A stretch of DNA of 33,918 bases from assembly GCA_031262125.1 (NCBI GenBank), contig JAISII010000118.1, positions 1 to 33,918 on the forward strand, given 5' to 3'. Shown piece by piece: positions 15,901 to 24,200 of the stretch (its first letter is position 1; the number at the start of each line of letters is the position of its first letter). The notes beneath the pieces were generated by a model. The model did no database searches and had not been told where the DNA came from. It saw nothing but the letters and a program-made list of their open reading frames with translations. The DNA comes from Oscillospiraceae bacterium (lineage in GTDB: Bacteria; Bacillota; Clostridia; Oscillospirales; Acutalibacteraceae). The position numbers were made by a program, and so were the translations under genes.

Positions 15901-17723
15901 TTATCCGCAAAGAAATAAATGCTTTGTCTTGTTCAACCACCTTTGAAATGGGTGTTGATGTAGGTGGTTTGGAAACCGTCTTTTTGCGTAATATGCCGCC
16001 ACTGCCGTCAAATTATGCACAAAGGGTGGGGCGCGCAGGCAGAAGTAGAGATGCAGCGGCTTTCGCATTGACTTTTGCTCGCCTTTCTTCACACGATATG
16101 ACCTTTTTTAATGAGCCAAAATTGATGATTAGCGGCAAAATAATGCCTCCAATTTTTAAACTTGAAAACAGAAAAATATTGCTAAGGCACATCTATGCGG
16201 TTGCTTTTGCTATGTATTTTCAACTAAATCCCGAACAGTATAATCATAATGTTGCAAGTAAATTTATTAATCAAAAAGGCTACAAAGATTTTGAGCGATG
16301 GCTCAATGCTCATCCGACCAATCTATCTGATATGCTTAAACGTTCATTTCCGCAAGAAGGCCATAATCTTGTTGGAATACATTCATTTGACTGGTTGGAT
16401 GATTTTATTGGAGATAACGGAGCATTTACTAAGAGAATACAAATTTTTGAAAATGATGTAGTTTATCTAAAAAAACAAATTGAAAAAGCACATAAAGAGC
16501 ATGATGTTAATCACGAGGCTTTTTTAGTAAGACAAAAGAAACGTTATGAAAATAATGAGTTGATTGACTTTCTTGTAAGAGGCGGCATTCTACCAAAGTA
16601 CGGCTTTCCTATAGACTCTGTTGAGCTGACAAAAAATATTGCCGACCCCAAATCGTCAGATCTTAATTTAACTCGTGATTTGGCTGTTGCAATAGCTGAT
16701 TATGCACCTTCCTCTGAGGTGGTCGCAAACGGCAGAATGTTCACCAGTCGATATATAAAGAAGCCGCTTATATCCGGCAGAACAAAGGATTGGGATATTT
16801 CGTACATTTCGGAATGTCCGGATTGCAAAGCAATTAACTACTCACGACTCCCTGTTGATTCAGAAGGTCAGAAATGTGTTTCGTGTGAGTGCACCTTATA
16901 TCGCAGAGATTTCAGCAAGAGCATTGAACCTCGTGCAGGCTTTCTTGCGGAAAAAACAGATAAAGACGTCCCAATGTCAAAACAACAAGACAGACACTAC
17001 AGAACAGAAGCTTTCTTTGTTGGAGACCCTGACAGTATTAAACTTGATGAATTCGAAGTGGACTTGGGGAATGCAAGTGCACGATTAACATCCACAACAA
17101 ACGACTCTCTTGTGGTAAAATCTAAAAGCGATTTTTACGTTTGCCACGATTGTGGTTATACAATTGCTGACGATGAGCATGATAAGACCAATAAATACAA
17201 CTATGTTAAGGGTGTGCCATCCATAAAGCTTAAGTCAGAGAAAGATAAGCACGAGAAATCATTTTCTACACAAAAGTGTTCTTGCGAGGAGCTACACAAA
17301 TATACAATTCACCACGAATTCAAGACTGATCTCACCCGCATTTCCTTTGATACGGATACTTCAGATTATCAAACACTATTATCGGCAATGTATGCAATAT
17401 TAAATGCGATGTCACGAATTCTTAATATTGAGCGACGAGACATTGCCGCTTGTTTGACATGGGACGAAAAAGACGGTGACAGAGCACATGATATTATAAT
17501 TTATGATTCCGTTCCCGGTGGTGCAGGTCATTCGCGCCGATTAGTTACACCAGATGCAGAAATACTTAAAGTAATAATCCGCGATGCCATAGCTAATTTA
17601 TCATCACACGATTGCTCTCCCTCGTGTTATAGTTGTTTGAGGAGCTATGACAACCAGACCTTTCATGAAAAACTAAACCGTGAAGCCGCTTTGGACTTCT
17701 TGAGGTCAATAGCATCACCTTAA
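12942..17723 (+). CDS. Giant DEAD/DEAH-box helicase with C-terminal DUF1998 (DruE-like)
   Basis: A 1593-aa superfamily 2 helicase. Walker A STGTGSGKT (113-121), DEAH box VVLDEAHVY (about 256-264), TSATL (292-296), helicase-C strand FIVFSDSRQGAAKFA (about 645), FEMGVDVGG and arginine-finger motif QRVGRAGR (about 995-1033) are all intact. Several Cys-pair zinc knuckles occur (CNDCGKLAYCG, CKNCG...WCLCG, CNKCG...CLNRKC, CPDC...CVSC, CHDCG). The C-terminus has VPGGAGH and CSPSCYSCLRSYDNQ, the DUF1998 signature. The DUF1998 helicases of defence systems (DruE, DrmA/DrmB) are the closest known types; the DNA-repair helicase MrfA is related but much shorter. The start at 12942 lies inside the previous gene behind GTGAGGTT. 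It probably translocates on DNA within a restriction-like complex; this role is inference from family context. Confidence 0.88.
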   Translation: MFNPAKASENIKKAYVDYIATSYHFRNPVLRDNFVKQLNATVSNGTFVEIKDIFKTGKSISELIDEGVLSRLFKDVEKQKNEKTKILPLARPLYKHQEKAIRLISSKHNVVVSTGTGSGKTNCFLIPILNELLREQEAGSLTSGVRAIFISPMNALANDQIGNLRELLMYYPDITFGVYNGGTEQEEKAAENVYRAMFEKAKYPKLRSPLPNEKISRASMREAPPNIVFTNYAMLEHMLLRPDDDKIFSNSELKFVVLDEAHVYNGAKGIETSFLMSRLSGRIKSNPQFILTSATLGGGYGNEEETNADIVKFATALSGKAFNTTDIVKGERETYHRPSELIDYPVELFVQLAATENEQDLFVDDIIAEYNLSNSSEDINEFYYNTIIGSSLYWRLRRYSDRIRSIHELAKAIELTDDAVISFIALCTKARKNGKALLDARYHYFVRTLDGAYLRAEDYNSLSLERKTFGDGKAYFEIAVCNDCGKLAYCGIVRDNKLQQARHEDPKVEFFQAIIEGDIELSDDDKIEAAETIRSNPFVLCKNCGAIVPKDEDHNKWCLCGNTEPLVLYSASKVSSASKGKCLNCNGTLRRFYLGYDAATSVLATALYEELPYQTYEDAIDTMPQKNIFMASTVKQKKIKQEGRQFIVFSDSRQGAAKFACHLGDIYKEFLRRRSIWKIVDEKKQHYPNGIPLLDFVGILENNFSTKQVFREDNSPNGKPSALEARRNAWVAILNELYNYKRANSLFSLGKITFQYLGITDELVEGVANNYKKTPNDVRNFLSYLVFEIVKTAAIFTGDENDLKDSDREYIYYAPTQKYVTKEFDTIKQYFIPRARQKKDGTVSYSSQRFANTKKFFNISDNDAIELLRDFWDYLISPNNPYQFINLQGDGKKYLIPAKGFNILIEGNEGAKWWQCNKCGDIEQFNIEGKCLNRKCDGHLHPFDASIYRSEHYYAKLYDVKRLAPLFIKEHTAQLAKKDALDYQQMFIRKEINALSCSTTFEMGVDVGGLETVFLRNMPPLPSNYAQRVGRAGRSRDAAAFALTFARLSSHDMTFFNEPKLMISGKIMPPIFKLENRKILLRHIYAVAFAMYFQLNPEQYNHNVASKFINQKGYKDFERWLNAHPTNLSDMLKRSFPQEGHNLVGIHSFDWLDDFIGDNGAFTKRIQIFENDVVYLKKQIEKAHKEHDVNHEAFLVRQKKRYENNELIDFLVRGGILPKYGFPIDSVELTKNIADPKSSDLNLTRDLAVAIADYAPSSEVVANGRMFTSRYIKKPLISGRTKDWDISYISECPDCKAINYSRLPVDSEGQKCVSCECTLYRRDFSKSIEPRAGFLAEKTDKDVPMSKQQDRHYRTEAFFVGDPDSIKLDEFEVDLGNASARLTSTTNDSLVVKSKSDFYVCHDCGYTIADDEHDKTNKYNYVKGVPSIKLKSEKDKHEKSFSTQKCSCEELHKYTIHHEFKTDLTRISFDTDTSDYQTLLSAMYAILNAMSRILNIERRDIAACLTWDEKDGDRAHDIIIYDSVPGGAGHSRRLVTPDAEILKVIIRDAIANLSSHDCSPSCYSCLRSYDNQTFHEKLNREAALDFLRSIASP

Positions 17724-17745
17724 TAATTTAATTGGAGGTACCAAA

Positions 17746-18318
17746 ATGGACGAACAAAAGCAGAAAACTCTTGACCGTGCAAAAGCATATATAGATAAAT
17801 TAGCCAACGGATATGACCCATTTACAAACGAGCCTTTGGAGAAAGATTCTCTTCTTAATAATGTTCGGCTCAGCCGCTGCTTCTTCTTTGTTTCGGATAT
17901 ATTGCAGGAAGTGATTGATAACGGCGGCGTTGTGAACAAGGGTTCGTCTTCAAAGCAAAATCTTCCGAAGTTTGAACTGCAACCCGAACAGCGTTCTCTA
18001 ATTACAGCTTTAGACGAACCAATCCTCATCAGCGATTTGTGCAACAAAATTAATGAGCTTGCCAATCTTGAATCGATGCGAAAACTGAAGGTAACCGCTT
18101 TTGGGGCTTGGCTTTTAAGCAAAGGTTTCCTTACAATTGTTATTATAAATGACAAAAAGCATAAAGAGCCTACTTCGGAAGGAAGGAATATCGGCATTTT
18201 ATCGGAATGGGTTGAATATCAGAACAGAGGTTATTACCGTTTGAAGTATAATAAAAACGCACAGCAGTTTTTAATAGATAATTTGGATGAGATTATTCAG
18301 ATTTCTAATGGAGAATAA
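17746..18318 (+). CDS. 190-aa protein with winged-helix-like C-terminal half, third gene of the helicase operon
   Basis: The gene starts 22 bp after the helicase stop behind a strong GGAGGT and reads in the same direction, so it belongs to the cargo operon. The N-terminal 60 residues are helical with the pattern AKAYIDKLANGYDPFTNEPL and then LLNNVRLSRCFFFVSDILQEVI. Residues about 85-130 (LISDLCNKINEL...LKVTAFGAWLLSKGFL) have the spacing of a winged helix, followed by a beta-rich end (GILSEWVEYQNRGYYRLKY). I do not recognise a named family. A DNA-binding accessory or regulator of the system is the simplest reading. Canonical two-gene Druantia III has no such subunit, so it may be a new component. 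Confidence 0.75.
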   Translation: MDEQKQKTLDRAKAYIDKLANGYDPFTNEPLEKDSLLNNVRLSRCFFFVSDILQEVIDNGGVVNKGSSSKQNLPKFELQPEQRSLITALDEPILISDLCNKINELANLESMRKLKVTAFGAWLLSKGFLTIVIINDKKHKEPTSEGRNIGILSEWVEYQNRGYYRLKYNKNAQQFLIDNLDEIIQISNGE

Positions 18319-18392
18319 ACAATTATTTAGAATTAAGTAGCAATTTGGTCTTTGAAGAATTCTGTTAATAATAAGATAGTGCAAAAAAAGAT

Positions 18393-18422
18393 TTGACTAA
18401 ACAGACAATTTTATGGTATAAT
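18393..18422 (+). promoter_or_regulatory. Sigma-A-type promoter for the AAA/DUF4143 gene
   Basis: TTGACT (18393-18398) and a perfect TATAAT (18417-18422) with an 18-bp spacer lie just before the ribosome binding site GAGGTGAT. Transcription would start only a few bases before the Shine-Dalgarno sequence, giving a very short leader. The promoter separates this gene from the helicase operon. Confidence 0.75.
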
Positions 18423-18444
18423 AAGTGTCGAGGTGATACACTTA

Positions 18445-19743
18445 ATGGAACGTAAAATTGTAAATGAGTTACTTATTTGGAAAGACACCCCCCAAAAACA
18501 ACCTTTGCTATTGCAAGGGGCACGGCAAGTAGGCAAAACCTATACTATGCTTTCTTTTGGAAAGCAGTATTATAAAACCGTGGCGTATTTCAGTATGGAA
18601 GAATCCGGCGAAATTCGTGCTGTTTTCGAACGGGATTTGAACCCGGAACGAATTATTAAAGAGCTTGCAGCCCACAGTGGGCAGAGCATTTTGCCGGGCG
18701 AAACGCTACTGATTTTCGACGAAATACAAGCATGTGAACAAGCTTTAACTTCACTCAAATATTTTGCCGAACGCGCCCCGCAGTATCATATTATTGCGGC
18801 AGGCAGTTTATTGGGTGTCGCCATAAGACGCAAGAATTTCTCTTTCCCGGTGGGAAAGGTGGATTTGCTCCATATGTACCCGATGGATTTTGAGGAATTC
18901 TTATGGGCGATGGGTGAAAAACCGCTGTGCAGTCTAATACGTGAAGCCTATAACGGCTTTACGCCGCTGACTCTCCACAACAAAGCAATGGACTTGTATA
19001 AAACATATCTTGTGGTGGGTGGCATGCCTCGTGTAGTACAGGAGTATGTTGACAAGCGGGATTTTGATTTTGTTGTGTCCCAACAAAAAACGCTGAACGA
19101 TTCGTATATTGCAGATATGGCAAAATACGCCTCGCCTCTGGACACTATTCGCATTATGTCGGCATGGGCTTCTGTTCCGGCACAGCTTGCCAAAGAAAAC
19201 CATAAATTTCAGTACAAAGTGATTAAATCCGGTGCTCGTGCGGCAAATTATGAGTTGGCACTGGAGTGGCTGCGGGATGCGGGAATGATAAATTTGTGCA
19301 TCCACACTACTCAAGGAAAATTACCCCTTTCCGCTTACGCCGAAAACGAGGCATTTAAGGTCTATATGGTTGATACCGGGCTGTTATGCTCTAAGTTTGA
19401 TATTGCTCCTAATGTGGTGCTGCACACACCCCATACCTTTGACGGATTTAAAGGTGCTTTGGCTGAAAACTACATCTGCCAAGCTCTCGTAACCAATGGT
19501 ATTACACCGTATTATTGGACTTCCCCCGGCAAGGCGGAAGTGGATTTTGTGTTTCAAGACAGGCAGGGTAATATCCTCCCGCTTGAAGCGAAGTCGGCAG
19601 AAAATGTGCGTTCAAAAAGCCTTAGAAACTATCAAGATATTTACAAACCTGTTTATTCTTATCGTGTTTCGGCAAAAAACTTCGGATTTGAAAACGGTAT
19701 TAAAAGTGTACCCTTATATGCTGTGTTTTGCTTGACAATATAA
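18445..19743 (+). CDS. AAA-family ATP-binding protein with DUF4143 domain
   Basis: A 432-aa ATPase of the AAA_14/DUF4143 family, abundant and mostly uncharacterised in gut bacteria. Walker A is LLLQGARQVGKT (residues 21-32), Walker B is LLIFDEIQ (about 88-95), and a sensor strand HIIAAGSLLG follows with the MYPMDFEEFLWAMGE signature. The C-terminal DUF4143 half contains the nuclease-like stretch ENYICQAL ... EVDFVFQD ... LPLEAKSAENV, which resembles a PD-(D/E)xK core. I chose ATG 18445 over the track's GTG 18433, because GAGGTGAT serves the ATG and overlaps the GTG. The gene has its own promoter and lies only 33 bp from the right att repeat, so it is separate cargo of the element. Function is unknown. 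Confidence 0.9.
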   Translation: MERKIVNELLIWKDTPQKQPLLLQGARQVGKTYTMLSFGKQYYKTVAYFSMEESGEIRAVFERDLNPERIIKELAAHSGQSILPGETLLIFDEIQACEQALTSLKYFAERAPQYHIIAAGSLLGVAIRRKNFSFPVGKVDLLHMYPMDFEEFLWAMGEKPLCSLIREAYNGFTPLTLHNKAMDLYKTYLVVGGMPRVVQEYVDKRDFDFVVSQQKTLNDSYIADMAKYASPLDTIRIMSAWASVPAQLAKENHKFQYKVIKSGARAANYELALEWLRDAGMINLCIHTTQGKLPLSAYAENEAFKVYMVDTGLLCSKFDIAPNVVLHTPHTFDGFKGALAENYICQALVTNGITPYYWTSPGKAEVDFVFQDRQGNILPLEAKSAENVRSKSLRNYQDIYKPVYSYRVSAKNFGFENGIKSVPLYAVFCLTI

Positions 19744-19776
19744 AAAAATGATAATGTCACCGAAGTAGCCACAGCA

Positions 19777-19827
19777 TTAGGTTCTAGCGGGAAACCGTGC
19801 AGGTTCAAGTCCTGTCACCTGTACCAA
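19777..19827 (+). repeat. Right attachment repeat: duplicated 3' end of tRNA-Leu
   Basis: This 51-bp sequence is identical to 6370-6420, beginning two bases after CAGCA and ending after the CCA plus A. The 5' half of a tRNA is missing, so this is not a working tRNA gene. It marks the right boundary of the element and is probably the original chromosomal 3' end displaced by integration. Confidence 0.93.
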
Positions 19828-19852
19828 ATATCGGCGGTTGACACCGCCTGAA

Positions 19853-19973
19853 TGAACAATGAACAGTGAACAATTGAGCAGTGAACAATATAAATTGCAG
19901 CTACAAATTCTGTACCGCATATTTGTACTGTTCATTGTTCTTTAGCGACAGCGGCTTCACTGTTCATTGTTCA
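19853..19973. repeat. Inverted repeat built of TGAACAATGAACAGTGAA motifs
   Basis: An 18-bp perfect inverted repeat (TGAACAATGAACAGTGAA at 19853-19870 against TTCACTGTTCATTGTTCA at 19956-19973) encloses further shorter inverted copies (GCAGTGAACAAT; GTACTGTTCATTGTTC). It lies just outside the right att site. It resembles a dispersed intergenic repeat of Clostridia and has no coding potential. A nearby GGCGGT/ACCGCC hairpin (19833-19848) lacks a T tract. Nothing else is visible between the att repeat and the terminator at 20056. Confidence 0.6.
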
Positions 19974-20055
19974 CTGAAAAACGACATCCTTTTTGTCAGA
20001 TGATTCCACCTCAAAGCAAAGCCTGCACTTTTATATCTAAAACATCTTAAAAAAA

Positions 20056-20090
20056 ACCGCCGAAACTTAAAGTTTTAGCGGTCTTTTTTT
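20056..20090. terminator. Bidirectional terminator between the element side and the ABC operon
   Basis: ACCGC and GCGGT, extended by AAACTT/AAGTTT across one mismatch, form a long hairpin with a run of A before and CTTTTTTT after it. It can therefore end transcription from either side, including the minus-strand ABC operon. Confidence 0.8.
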
Positions 20091-20100
20091 GTGGTTTTTA

Positions 20101-20123
20101 AAGGGGAGTTCTCTACTCCCCTT
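20101..20123. terminator. Second hairpin downstream of the ABC ATPase gene
   Basis: AAGGGGAG and CTCCCCTT form an 8-bp stem directly after the ABC ATPase stop codon. A clear T tract is missing on the minus strand, so it may stabilise the operon mRNA rather than end it. Confidence 0.45.
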
Positions 20124-20140
20124 ATATTTATTTAATCATT

Positions 20141-21214
20141 TCACACACTCAACACCAAAGAATTTACACCATCGGCAAAAGAATGCGTAATGCTTTTCGC
20201 CGTACCCTTAATCATCATAACGGCAAGCTCATCATCTGCGGCTTCTATAGCATTAACGCTTTCGCCGGGGTAGGTAACTTCTGCTGCGTATTTTTCTTGT
20301 TTTTCCGAATAACTAAGAGTAAGGCTGCATTGTTCAAATTTTGGTGCAACAATATTTACAACCAATTCTTCGGCAATGCGGCGGAGCTTTTTGGCAATGG
20401 GTTCGGGCATTGCGTGCCTAAAGCAAAAATCATCTATGCCCGACAGCATTTCAAAATTATCAAAATCGGGCGAATTAACCTCAAAATTGAAATTGCGTAT
20501 TTTATAAATAAAGGCTTGTGTTTTGGGCTTTTGCGGGTTATCAAAAATTTGCTGCGGCGTGCCTTCTTCATATATTCCGCCTTCGTCCATATAGAAAATG
20601 CGGTCAGAAACATCACGTGCGAAGCTCATTTCATGCGTTACTATTACAATAGTAAGCCCCGTTTTTGAAAGATTGCGTATTACCGCCATAACCTCGCCGA
20701 CCATTGTCGGGTCGAGTGCCGATGTCGGTTCGTCGAACAAAATAACCTCCGGCTCCATAGCAAGGCAACGGGCTATAGCAACACGTTGCTTTTGCCCGCC
20801 CGACAGCTGCGAAGGGTAAAAATCAGCACGCTCGGCAAGCCCGACGGTTTTTAACAACTCTATGGCTTTTTCTTCGGCATCATGGCGAGATTTGCCCAAA
20901 AGCTTCATGGGTGCCGAGCACAAATTCTGTTTAGCCGTCATATGCGAAAAAAGCCCAAAATTTTGAAAAACCATACCCATTTTGCGGCGGATTTCGTTTA
21001 CGTTCTTTTTGTTTATTTCAACTCCGTCAAAAAACACTTTGCCCTGCGTTGGCGGGTCGAGAAAATTAATTGCTCGCAACAGTGTGCTTTTACCCATACC
21101 CGATGGCCCGATAATTGAAACAACATCGCCTTTTTTTATCGTAGTATTTACATTTTTAAGAATTTGGTTGTTTTCAAAACTCTTGCCAAGGTTTTCAAGC
21201 TTTATAATACTCAT
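20141..21214 (-). CDS. Polar amino acid-type ABC ATPase with C-terminal RsbW/GHKL-like extension
   Basis: A 357-aa protein. Residues 1-240 are a GlnQ-like ABC ATPase that energises amino acid uptake: Walker A GPSGMGKS (36-43), Q-loop VFQNFGLF, signature LSGGQKQR (137-144), Walker B VILFDEPTSALD and the H-loop histidine of VTHEMSF. The remaining 115 or so residues are not part of the usual family. They contain RRIAEELVVNIVAP, an ExxxN pattern like the N-box of RsbW-type kinases, followed by a beta-strand pair, but no clear G1/G2 boxes. This could be a degenerate anti-sigma-kinase-like regulatory domain. I prefer ATG 21214 (MSIIKLENLG, AAAGG upstream) to the track start 21244. It is the last gene of the partner-switch operon, 46 bp after the permease gene. 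Confidence 0.9.
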   Translation of the reverse strand: MSIIKLENLGKSFENNQILKNVNTTIKKGDVVSIIGPSGMGKSTLLRAINFLDPPTQGKVFFDGVEINKKNVNEIRRKMGMVFQNFGLFSHMTAKQNLCSAPMKLLGKSRHDAEEKAIELLKTVGLAERADFYPSQLSGGQKQRVAIARCLAMEPEVILFDEPTSALDPTMVGEVMAVIRNLSKTGLTIVIVTHEMSFARDVSDRIFYMDEGGIYEEGTPQQIFDNPQKPKTQAFIYKIRNFNFEVNSPDFDNFEMLSGIDDFCFRHAMPEPIAKKLRRIAEELVVNIVAPKFEQCSLTLSYSEKQEKYAAEVTYPGESVNAIEAADDELAVMMIKGTAKSITHSFADGVNSLVLSV

Positions 21215-21260
21215 AGTAAGAGAACCTTTCTTTTTATTAAGCATCTCTGTAAAAATTTAG

Positions 21261-24200
21261 TTACTTTGTTTTTTTGTTTATGCCGCCTGCTCCAAAAGCT
21301 TTTAGCAGTAGCTTAAACAACTGCACAAATATTGTGGTTACGCACAAATAAATCAGTGCGACCAACAAAAGCGGGAAGAACGCATCGTAGGTGCGGCTGC
21401 GTATAATATCCCCTGCTCGGGTTAAGTCTTGAATTGCTATATAGCCGACAATTGCCGTCGATTTAACAAGCTCTACAAAGCCGTCGCAATATGCAGGAAG
21501 AGCAGCTTTTAACGCCTGCGGAAGTGTTACTGCTTTAAAAGCACCAAATGCAGAATACCCCATGCTTCGGGCCGCTTCTATTTCTGTTTTGTCAACAGTA
21601 TCTATAGCACCTTTAAGGTTTAGTGCAACATCGGCTGCCTTTACCAAAGAGAACGCACAAACGGCAATTAAAATTGAAGAAATATCGGTTTTGCCGAAAA
21701 TTATATAATAGCTTATCATAAGCAAAACCACAATCGGCAACCCATGAATAAGCCCGGCATAGCCTTTGCCTGCAAGCTGTGCAAATTTGCTGCGTCGGGT
21801 TAGAACAAAGCAAAGAAAACACCCTAAAGCCGTGCCGAAAACCTGTGCCAAAAGCGAAATTAAAATGGTTATTCCCAAACCGTTAACAATCATAATCCAG
21901 CGGTTTTCTTCCAAAAGGTTTCGTTCTATGCCGGTTTTAAGCCAAGCAATAAAATCGTTATTTGCAACGCTTGCCTCGGTTTGCGTTATAAAATCTTTTC
22001 TAAAAGCAACTGCCGACGGTTCGGAAATATAGGTGTCTGTAAACAGCACACTTTTTTTACGCTCTTCTGTAATGCTGATGCCTGCTATGCCAAGGTCGGC
22101 TTTGCCCGAAGCTACATAAGGCAGCACACCCTGAAAGTCCATATCGGTAAATTCTATGCTTTTGCCCAAATAGGCTGCAAATCGTGTCATAATTTCAATC
22201 TCGAAGCCCACATATGTATTGTTATCACCCAAAAATACAAACGGCATAGATTGAGAAACAGCAACACGCAAAGTTCCGTTTTCGCCCGTTAGGGGAATCT
22301 CGGGCATTTTCGGAATATTTTCGGGGTCGAGCTTATCCAGCCAACGCTCTTTTATTTGTGCAAAGGTTCCGTCGGATTCAATTTTCTCATAGAACCTGTT
22401 AAAATCATCGATAACACTTTGCTCCATCCCCATTGCTCCGAGCGGGTTATCGTAAATCTCTTCCGGTATTGTTACTAAATCGAGGTCGGAATACTCATCG
22501 GACATTAAGCTGAGCTTTACATAATAATAGCTGTCCATTGCGGCATCGGCTTTGCCGGTTTTTACAGCCTGCAACATAGACGGGCTGTCTGAAAAATATG
22601 CCGGCGATTCGGACTTCATCGTATCGGTTGCCATTGCATCATATATCGTGCCGGTTTTTACCGCAAACTTTTTGCCAATAAAATCTTCATATGTCAAGGC
22701 AGCCGTTGCCGCATTTTTTCTTACAATAAATGTTGCCTTATCATATACTACGGTGTCGGCATAAATCATTTGCTCCATACGGCTCTCGGTTTTGGTAGAC
22801 ATACCCGAGAACATATCGGACTTGCCCGATTGAAGATATGTTAGAGCAGTGAGCATATCGCAGTCAATCCACTCAACCTGCATACCCACGCTTTGTGCAA
22901 ACCTTTCGGTCAGCTCGACCGAATACCCTGCAAATTCGCCTGTAGAAGTTAGGTAGCCCTGCGAAGCGTTACCCGAATCGATTGTTGCACGTATTGTTCC
23001 GCCACTATTAGGCAAGTCGATTTTAGGAATTTCGCTTTCTTCCGGCAAGCCGTCTCGCTCAAACCAAAAATCGTACATTTCGTCCAGCTTGCCGCTGTTT
23101 TTTATTTGTGTTAAAAACACATTAAACCGGTTCCGCATTTCCTCCGTTGCAAACATTGGGGCAAGCTCGCTTGAGAAAACATCTAACGGAACTTCTATAA
23201 ACTCAATATCGTCCTCGTTGTTATAATACTTTGGCAGAAAAAGGTCGATATAATCGGCGGCATAAACATCAATTCTTCCGTTTTTAAGGGCAATTATGCC
23301 GTCCTCAACAGATTTAAATTCAAAATTTTCAGCTGCTTTAAAGACTGATTCATTTATATAGCCGTAAACATCGCCCTCGGCACTGCCAAAGGTTTTGTTT
23401 GTGCCGATATATGCCGTATAGTCGTTTGGCTGCTGTGCATTTTGTGAGCCTTGCGGTTTTAGTGTTACAATAGCCAGCGTGTCATCGTATATCGAATCGG
23501 TGAACAGCACCGATTTTTTGCGTTCCTCTGTAATTGTATGGTTAGAAATTGCAATATCGGCCTTGCCGCCGGCAACTGCAGAAATAAGCCCGCCAAAATC
23601 AGCCATCTGATATTCTATTATGTAACCTGCATATGCTGCAAAGCGGTTCATAAGTTCAATAGAATACCCTTTAAGCTCGTTATTTGCACCTATATAGTCA
23701 AAGGGAACATATGTACCTGTGGTAGCAACATTTAGCACACCTTTTTCTCCGCCATATGTTAAATCTGGCATAGGCGAGTTAAGGTCGGGGATATTATCAA
23801 GCCACCTGCTTTGCATATCCGCCAACGTGCCGTCTGCTTTTACAGAGTTTAGAAAACCGTTAAATTCATCAATTAGCGGTTGGCTGCTAAAGCTTGCAAT
23901 TGCCCCAATAGGTCCCGAAAATAAAGAGGCCGGAACATTAATACATTCCAAATTTTCGTTGCCTTGTTCTGATACCCGCATTTTCATGGCAGATAAATCG
24001 TTGCAATAGCCGTCTATTTTACCGTTTTTAATATCTTCAATGCCGTTTTCGGTAGATTGATAATATGCAATATTCGCCCCGATTTCTTCAAGTGCAGGTA
24101 TTGCGGCTGAGCCAATATCAACACCGACTGTTTTGCCTTTAAACCACAAATAATCTTTGTTTGCGGTGTTTTGTGCTGTGTCGGCTGAACTATCGGTATT

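Larger units (their letters stand above)
6370..19827. mobile_element. Integrated element in tRNA-Leu carrying a helicase defence-like operon
   Basis: The element is bounded by the 51-bp direct repeats, with a unit length of 13,407 bp. Order of contents: serine recombinase, small protein, non-coding segment and RepA-like ATPase on the minus strand; then the 934-aa / 1593-aa / 190-aa operon and an AAA-DUF4143 gene on the plus strand. I see no relaxase, coupling protein, conjugation gene, capsid or terminase, so it is best described as a non-self-transmissible integrative element or genomic island that may be mobilised in trans. By eye the recombinase/RepA end is richer in GC than the AT-rich helicase operon, suggesting separate origins for the mobility module and the cargo. 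Confidence 0.88.

Noticed and set aside
10145-18318. DISARM or BREX assignment for the helicase operon
   Set aside because: No DNA methyltransferase, PglZ-like phosphatase or phospholipase D gene accompanies the helicase.
19777-19827. Second tRNA-Leu gene
   Set aside because: Only the 3' part from the anticodon on is present; the acceptor 5' strand and D arm are missing, so it is an att repeat.
20183-20668. 161-aa plus-strand ORF
   Set aside because: It is the antisense shadow of the ABC ATPase gene.
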